Source: Promethearchaeota archaeon (GTDB taxonomy: Archaea > Asgardarchaeota > Lokiarchaeia > Sigynarchaeales > SOKP01). From it: DNA of 10,907 bases. The stretch covers positions 1 through 10,907 of the forward strand of contig JAHLWV010000059.1 of assembly GCA_019057735.1 (NCBI GenBank). The letters are read 5' to 3'. Under the pieces are notes generated by a model that saw only the letters and a list, made by a program, of their open reading frames with translations, searched no databases and was not told where the DNA came from. Every line of letters starts with the position of its first letter. The stretch's first letter is position 1. The position numbers and the translations under genes are program-made. Of this stretch, positions 6,209 to 10,907 are shown piece after piece.

Positions 6209-7520
6209 TTATTCGAAAATTAAACTTGCCAAAAATCTGATTAATCTGAGATATACGATACTTCGACGATTGAATGTCGTTTGATTTTGTAGCGTAAAAA
6301 CAAGAATAAAAAGCTTCTTGGTTCTTTTTTACTCCTTCTATAATTATTGGGGGAGTTATTATTTCTGGAATCAGGTTTATCAATTTAGGCAATACTAAAT
6401 TATTAATCTCTCCCGATGTATACTCTCCGTCATATTTCAACTTTATTTGAGTAAATTCTGAAAACTTATGAGGGACGAACTTGTAATTTTTAAGTCCCTT
6501 TTTTTTTTGAATAAGAAGTAACTCCATAGGATTGAACTCTAAAACATTCCTAATTCCTACATAGGACGTAGTTAATCTTGGATTAATCTCGATAAAAGAG
6601 AAAGAATCATCATCTTTTCTCACGAAATCTATTCCAAAATAACCTTTGAAAGCTGATAAATCTACACTCTTTAATATATGTTCAATCTGTCTTCTTAACT
6701 GTTCAAAGTGATCTGTGGGCGTAAAACCTCCAAGATATATTGGACTAGAGGTAGAATTCATTATTTGTAAATTCTGATGGTTAATACTTAGAATTTTGAA
6801 ATTATTTTTGTGAGTTTTTTCAAGAGGTTGATCGTTGATTATTGAAACACTCATAGGATCGCCCTCGATATATTCTTGAAGTATGTATTTTCTATTTATA
6901 TCGAATGTTTTGTTGAAACTTTCAAAAAAAAGTAAAACATCATCTTTTTTCTCGAAGTAAAAAATTGATTCTGATCCTGCGCCATCATCGGGTTTAATTA
7001 CGATGGAACTATTAAGTTGATCACATTTTTGAAGTATCCAATCTATATCCAAAAAATTTCCTTTAACTGGTATCCTGTATGATTCTGGAGTATCCATTCT
7101 GTTTGCAATAAAGAACTTATAAGTTTCTAGCTTAGAAGCTCCAAGCTTTACGCCGTTTAAATCTATACTTAAAAGTTTCTTCTTATTCGTTTTGGCAATT
7201 TTTGTAAGATTATAGAGAATATTTGAAAATTCGGGCGCAATTACAAAACAAAAATTAGAATTTCTCACGCAATCTGTATATTTTTTCAAAAAATCTTCTT
7301 CCAACTCAACAGATTTTACTACATCTACTTTCAAATAATGGGATAGAAATTCTATCCTAGCATCTAATAGAGTTGTAATATGAAAACCGAGATTCTTAAA
7401 ATCCTCTATAATTGACCTCAACATGGCAAACCCTTCGCAGAATAAAGACGAAGGGATTTCAACCTGACTAAATCCTCCTCCCGAGACAAATTCAAAGATA
7501 AAGATATCTTCATGTAACAT
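6201..7520 (-). CDS. ATP-grasp ligase, resembling tyramine-L-glutamate ligase (MfnD)
   Basis: Probably an ATP-dependent carboxylate-amine ligase in the cytoplasm. The N-terminal part has SGGGF (13-17) and EGFAML (29-34), features I associate with archaeal MfnD, which joins glutamate to tyramine in methanofuran synthesis. The ATP-grasp core shows IVIKPDDGAGS (173-183, ATP-binding Lys176), QEYIEG (215-220), GYFGIDFV (293-300) and the metal-binding EINPR (311-315). At 439 residues it is well over 100 longer than methanogen MfnD; the extra C-terminal part from about 340 has a mixed strand-helix composition and no motif I recognise. The start is ATG 7520, without a clear Shine-Dalgarno. The gene is convergent with the winged-helix gene and divergent from the BRO1-like gene. 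No other cofactor gene is nearby, so the ATP-grasp assignment is firm but the substrate is uncertain. Confidence 0.72.
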   Translation of the reverse strand: MLHEDIFIFEFVSGGGFSQVEIPSSLFCEGFAMLRSIIEDFKNLGFHITTLLDARIEFLSHYLKVDVVKSVELEEDFLKKYTDCVRNSNFCFVIAPEFSNILYNLTKIAKTNKKKLLSIDLNGVKLGASKLETYKFFIANRMDTPESYRIPVKGNFLDIDWILQKCDQLNSSIVIKPDDGAGSESIFYFEKKDDVLLFFESFNKTFDINRKYILQEYIEGDPMSVSIINDQPLEKTHKNNFKILSINHQNLQIMNSTSSPIYLGGFTPTDHFEQLRRQIEHILKSVDLSAFKGYFGIDFVRKDDDSFSFIEINPRLTTSYVGIRNVLEFNPMELLLIQKKKGLKNYKFVPHKFSEFTQIKLKYDGEYTSGEINNLVLPKLINLIPEIITPPIIIEGVKKNQEAFYSCFYATKSNDIQSSKYRISQINQIFGKFNFRIIK

Positions 7521-7617
7521 TTTTAATATGAAGTACTAATTTTCATAATTTTAAAATGGTTTTAAAATAAGAATAAATTATTACATTTAACTGAATTTAA
7601 ACAAAAAACTGTGAATT

Positions 7618-8862
7618 ATGACTTTTTTTACAGAAGAAGTAATGCAAAGAATTCGATATCTGCATTACAAAATTAAAAAAATTGAAGAAGCACTAGATAA
7701 AGAAGAAGAAAGCTTTACTTTAGACGATCTAAATCTTATCTTAGAATACACTAAAATCTTAAATATTAACTATCATAATGGAGATCAAGTTAAACTCTTA
7801 AAAGCTTTAGACCTTACTCCAATGTTCTTAGAACCACAGGAGAACAACAGAGAAATCCAGATTAATGATTTAATGTTTGAATGTGCACGAACTCTATGGG
7901 TTATGGCGCGAGCTTATTCTCATCTCTCAGAAAAATTTGAAACTAATGAAGAATGGGAAGATTCTATAATAGCTATGGTTGAATGTAGCAAAATATTTAA
8001 AACAAGTGCTTATTTTAGTGCAGCATCTATTAATCAACATGATTTAGGGATAACTCTTTCATCTGAGAACTTAGAATTAAATTCTGAAGAAGCAAGAATA
8101 CTTGCACAGGGTATTGCAGCTTTGAAAGAAGAAAATTCTAATAACACATACTTTGCCTCGAAACTCTACTCGGGGTTAAGTTCCTTATCAAAAAGGTTAT
8201 TCTATTTAAAGAAACACGAGGAGAAAAAAAAACAACAATTAAGAGCTCAATTTCATTTCGATATGGGTAAAGCATGTCAATTAAAAGCTCAAGCTTCGTT
8301 AGAATCTTCTATTACTAATATCAATAAAGATAAAGTTACCAAACTCCAACAGAAAGCAAATTTTTACTATTTAAAATCGGAAGAAATATGGAGTGAAATG
8401 ATCAGTAGTTTATCTGAATTATCTAACGAGGAAATAAGTAGTATTGAGCAAAATCTTTCAATTGTTAAAGATATATTGAAAGATCAAGACTTAGATATAT
8501 TAGAATATGAGCAAATCAAAAAAATTCAAGACCCGGAACCAATTATTATTATTCCCGAAAATTTAGCCCCATTTGTTCCAAAAAGCACGATATACTTAAC
8601 TAAGTTCGTACCAAAAGATTTGAATATTAAAAGATTTAAATCGTTTCAAAAGAAAAAATTGGAGCAAAAAATCCCATATAGCAAACGAGAAAGGTTAATA
8701 GATAAGAAAGCGGGAATCGTGAGAACTATTAATGAATTGAAATTATTAAAAGAGAACAAAGAAATAGATATTGATAAATTCGCGGAGCTACTTGAGAAAT
8801 ATTCAACAAAATTGAAGATGATAGATACTGCTATAGAGAAATTAGCTCATTTAACCAAGTAA
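7618..8862 (+). CDS. Helical protein with a possible BRO1-like domain and C-terminal coiled coil
   Basis: A soluble, almost wholly alpha-helical protein of 414 residues without signal peptide or membrane segment. Helix after helix is visible from about 7 to 300. The stretch CARTLWVMARAYSHLSEKF (89-107), with the following SIIAMVECSKIFKTSA (116-131), resembles the paired helices of BRO1 domains (ALIX, Bro1p). So does the order AQGIAALKEE (163-172), ASKLYSGLSSLSKRLFYLK (180-198) and QLRAQFHFDMGKACQLKAQA (207-226). A proline-rich linker (PEPIIIIPENLAPFVP, 306-321) leads to a basic segment and a predicted coiled-coil hairpin (354-411). BRO1 proteins bind ESCRT-III, and BRO1-domain proteins have been reported among Asgard eukaryotic-signature proteins. 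The match here is by pattern, not strict motif, and a TPR-like or other helical repeat is the main alternative. The start is ATG 7618; no ESCRT gene lies in the window. Confidence 0.6.
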   Translation: MTFFTEEVMQRIRYLHYKIKKIEEALDKEEESFTLDDLNLILEYTKILNINYHNGDQVKLLKALDLTPMFLEPQENNREIQINDLMFECARTLWVMARAYSHLSEKFETNEEWEDSIIAMVECSKIFKTSAYFSAASINQHDLGITLSSENLELNSEEARILAQGIAALKEENSNNTYFASKLYSGLSSLSKRLFYLKKHEEKKKQQLRAQFHFDMGKACQLKAQASLESSITNINKDKVTKLQQKANFYYLKSEEIWSEMISSLSELSNEEISSIEQNLSIVKDILKDQDLDILEYEQIKKIQDPEPIIIIPENLAPFVPKSTIYLTKFVPKDLNIKRFKSFQKKKLEQKIPYSKRERLIDKKAGIVRTINELKLLKENKEIDIDKFAELLEKYSTKLKMIDTAIEKLAHLTK

Positions 8863-8895
8863 TTATTAAAGCTTTCAAAAATGCATTATTTTCAC

Positions 8896-9372
8896 TTATT
8901 TCTTTTCAAAATATAATTTTCGATTTTGTTCCAGTTCAAATTTTCTTTCACTCTCCTCCTTAAAGAGAATATCGTAAACTTCTTTAAAGACGATTCCAAT
9001 TAAAAGTGTTTCTATAATTAGGTTTAATGTTACCATCATTAATTGAAGCTCATGCAAATCTATAAACAACAACGATATAAAAACAAAGAGATGAGGTGTA
9101 TATATTAGTGATACTACTCCAATTCTCTTTCCAAATTTGAAAATATGCTTTTCTTCCAGGTAGAATATGCTGTCCAACTTTAGAGCTTCTATTAAAAAGT
9201 AAAAGCTAAAAACAAGATTTACTACGGCTAAGAGAATTATAAAATCTCTTTCGTCTGGTTCTAATGCAATATAAGGCTTTAATATTATAGATCCAAGTAA
9301 TAAAGTTGATGAGAAGACAATTTGAACAGCTGATAATGATAGTAAACCATCATGAAAGTATTTATAATCCAT
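8896..9372 (-). CDS. Four-helix membrane protein of unknown function
   Basis: A 158-residue integral membrane protein that I do not recognise. Hydrophobic segments lie at about 12-31, 44-63, 84-104 and 110-132. The first loop is acidic (EPDERD, 38-43), the second carries charged residues and KFGKR (79-83), and the C-terminal 25 residues are strongly charged (KEESERKFELEQNRK) and probably cytoplasmic and helical. The ATG at 9372 is preceded by an AT-rich stretch with a TTATTTA sequence near 30 bases upstream, suitable for a leaderless transcript. It is convergent with the BRO1-like gene, 33 bases away, and divergent from the large membrane protein gene that starts 108 bases off, with which it may share regulatory DNA. 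Confidence 0.72.
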   Translation of the reverse strand: MDYKYFHDGLLSLSAVQIVFSSTLLLGSIILKPYIALEPDERDFIILLAVVNLVFSFYFLIEALKLDSIFYLEEKHIFKFGKRIGVVSLIYTPHLFVFISLLFIDLHELQLMMVTLNLIIETLLIGIVFKEVYDILFKEESERKFELEQNRKLYFEKK

Positions 9373-9454
9373 CGTTCGTCTAATTTTTTTGTTGTAAATA
9401 AGGTTTTGGTTTAATTTTAAAATTGAACTTTTATTAAAGATAAAAACAAATTAT

Positions 9455-9462
9455 TATTTAAT
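9455..9462 (+). promoter_or_regulatory. TATA-like box before the large membrane protein gene
   Basis: TATTTAAT lies about 23 bases (centre to A) before the ATG at 9481, the usual distance from box to start site in archaea. No Shine-Dalgarno precedes the ATG, so a leaderless transcript is likely. It sits in the divergent region shared with the 8896-9372 gene. Confidence 0.4.
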
Positions 9463-9480
9463 AAAAATTGCGTGCTTTCC

Positions 9481-10907
9481 ATGACATATTTAACCAACGA
9501 AGAAATTGAGAATTTAAAATCTATACATCCCAAAAAACGTATTTTACGGTATATTTTTCTTTTTACAGGCCTATTTATAATTCTTTTAGGTTGTATATTC
9601 ACTTTTATGAGATTTGATTTTGGAATAACGCTTAACGGATCTAATCTCTCACTCATCGTAAACATCTTAATTATTATATTTGGTGGTATAATTACTTCGA
9701 AATATTATATAACGCCTTATTATATACGGGAAAATTCTTTAACTTTAAAAAAAATGCGAGACTTAAGAGAACCAGTTGAAGATTATGTAAAATTTAACTC
9801 GTTAGCTCTTACGAGACTCATAGCCTCTATACTCTTAATATTAAATGGTCTCATTTCGTATACCATATTTGGAGATGATGTTGGACACGAAGTAGAGCTA
9901 GGTAGCGCAATATTTCTTGGTGGACCCTCCTGGTTTTATGTTACTGGTTTTCCCATGCTAATGACTGGTCTTGGCTTATTAATTTATTTTATTTTGAGTC
10001 CATTTCGAGGTATTTTTTCCAAGTCGAAGAACTTTCTTTTCTTTTCCGAAATTAGACCTGGGTTTGCATGGTTAACCGAAATTCCTAAAAAGGATATCGA
10101 ATTCGTGCGATTCCAAAATAATCATATCGGCCCCAAATTAGCTTGGATTATTCTATTTATCCCTTTTATCGTCTTACAACTCATGACGGCAATTCCCTTA
10201 CTTGCTGTAGAAAATACAGGGCCAGACTTCGTATTGTCATGGACATTTATCGTATTATCTTTTATTGATATCGTAGTTTTAGTTATTTTAGTGATATTTC
10301 AACAGAAATACTTCGAAATTGCAACGAAAGAAAAATTATATGAAATGTGGTTTTCACCGATAAAATTGAAGAATAAATTACTTTTTAAAGAAAATTTTGC
10401 CAATTTTTTGGAATGTAATCCAAATCAACGAGAGATGGAAATGAATGAGGATGACAAGGTATTCTCGAGTGTTAATTCGACTAATTTTCAACTATTTAAG
10501 CTCATCTTTGGATCATTTTTAATAACAATTGCTCTTATAATGCTCACGCAAATGGTATTATTTGGCCCTCAGGTATGGTGGTTCGCTTTAATGTATGGTT
10601 CAATGTTGATTGTAAAAGCCGTGCTTTCCGATTTTAGTAAAAAGAATGGAGATTCTTTTAATTTTAACGAAGAATTAAAAGAATTTAGGTTCAAGCGAGA
10701 ATTCCTACAAAAATTTCACTATATTGCTGCGAAAAACGTAGAATCAATAAACGTAAAAAAATGGTATAGAAAAATAGATTTTTTTGATGTTTTTGGAATA
10801 TGTGGTCTTTTAGTCTTTCTCACGCTTCAACAATTGGAAGGATGGTTAGCGGCAGATACTTTAACATTAAGAATAGATAATGTGATTAGTACTTTGTTGT
10901 GGATACT
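9481..10907 (+). CDS. Large multi-pass membrane protein of unknown function (3' end outside window)
   Basis: Frame 1 is open from ATG 9481 to the window edge without a stop, giving at least 475 residues. I do not recognise the family. Hydrophobic segments are visible at about 22-43, 56-72, 109-130, 151-172, 218-241, 250-273, 339-360, 365-382 and 435-452. Soluble loops lie at 80-107, 175-217, 275-337 and 385-433. The loops before helices five and nine both hold a short strand-like stretch with alternating hydrophobic and charged residues (IPKKDIEFVRF near 201-211, AAKNVESINVKKW near 417-428). This might mean a repeated soluble module of the kind seen in membrane-embedded PH-like proteins, but the similarity is slight. 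The long run of sensible codons, an initial ATG and a TATA-like box 23 bases upstream support it as a real gene. An 82-codon opposite-strand frame at 9417-9665 is its shadow. Confidence 0.8.
   Translation, partial: MTYLTNEEIENLKSIHPKKRILRYIFLFTGLFIILLGCIFTFMRFDFGITLNGSNLSLIVNILIIIFGGIITSKYYITPYYIRENSLTLKKMRDLREPVEDYVKFNSLALTRLIASILLILNGLISYTIFGDDVGHEVELGSAIFLGGPSWFYVTGFPMLMTGLGLLIYFILSPFRGIFSKSKNFLFFSEIRPGFAWLTEIPKKDIEFVRFQNNHIGPKLAWIILFIPFIVLQLMTAIPLLAVENTGPDFVLSWTFIVLSFIDIVVLVILVIFQQKYFEIATKEKLYEMWFSPIKLKNKLLFKENFANFLECNPNQREMEMNEDDKVFSSVNSTNFQLFKLIFGSFLITIALIMLTQMVLFGPQVWWFALMYGSMLIVKAVLSDFSKKNGDSFNFNEELKEFRFKREFLQKFHYIAAKNVESINVKKWYRKIDFFDVFGICGLLVFLTLQQLEGWLAADTLTLRIDNVISTLLWI

Noticed and set aside
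9417..9665. 82-codon minus-strand frame
   Set aside because: It lies antisense to the start of the long open frame at 9481, which has a TATA-like box and a continuous membrane-protein sequence to the window edge.

Overview
The window is AT-rich (roughly 30% G+C by eye), densely coded and archaeal in character. The archaeal signs are an archaeal-type threonyl-tRNA synthetase tail, TATA-like boxes about 20-30 bases before several start codons (leaderless or short-leader transcripts), and a GGTGA Shine-Dalgarno before a TTG start. A Ras/Arf-type small GTPase, a helical protein with a BRO1-like pattern and a winged-helix protein with a Yip1-like membrane domain point to an Asgard archaeon (Lokiarchaeia or a relative). 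That assignment is inference from gene content.

Layout. 1-489 (+): C-terminal part of threonyl-tRNA synthetase. 515-1147 (+): HAD-IA phosphatase of the YihX type. 1179-1697 (-): small GTPase. 1933-3201 and 3378-4769 (-): two tandem paralogous multi-pass membrane acyltransferase-like proteins (HGSNAT/DUF1624-DUF418 type). 4889-5296 (+): small four-helix membrane protein. About 5315-6208 (+): winged-helix domain followed by a five-helix membrane domain; no ATG, GTG or TTG lies far enough upstream to encode the whole winged helix. 6201-7520 (-): ATP-grasp ligase resembling tyramine-glutamate ligase (MfnD). 7618-8862 (+): BRO1-like helical protein with a C-terminal coiled coil. 8896-9372 (-): four-helix membrane protein. 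9481 to the right edge (+): large multi-pass membrane protein, cut by the window.

Organisation. Strands alternate often, so most genes are probably monocistronic; the likeliest co-transcribed pairs are thrS with the phosphatase and 4889 with the winged-helix gene. There are three tail-to-tail junctions: 1147/1179, 6208/6201 with an 8-base overlap, and 8862/8896. Divergent promoter regions lie at 4770-4888, 7521-7617 and 9373-9480. No intergenic stretch exceeds 300 bases; the longest, 1698-1932, holds only TATA-like sequences and a ribosome binding site.

Theme. Apart from thrS, the phosphatase and the ligase, the genes concern membranes: a small GTPase, membrane acyltransferases, a Yip1-like protein, a BRO1-like protein and three membrane proteins of unknown function. 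Whether they act together is speculative. I saw no tRNA, rRNA, CRISPR array, insertion sequence or integrase.
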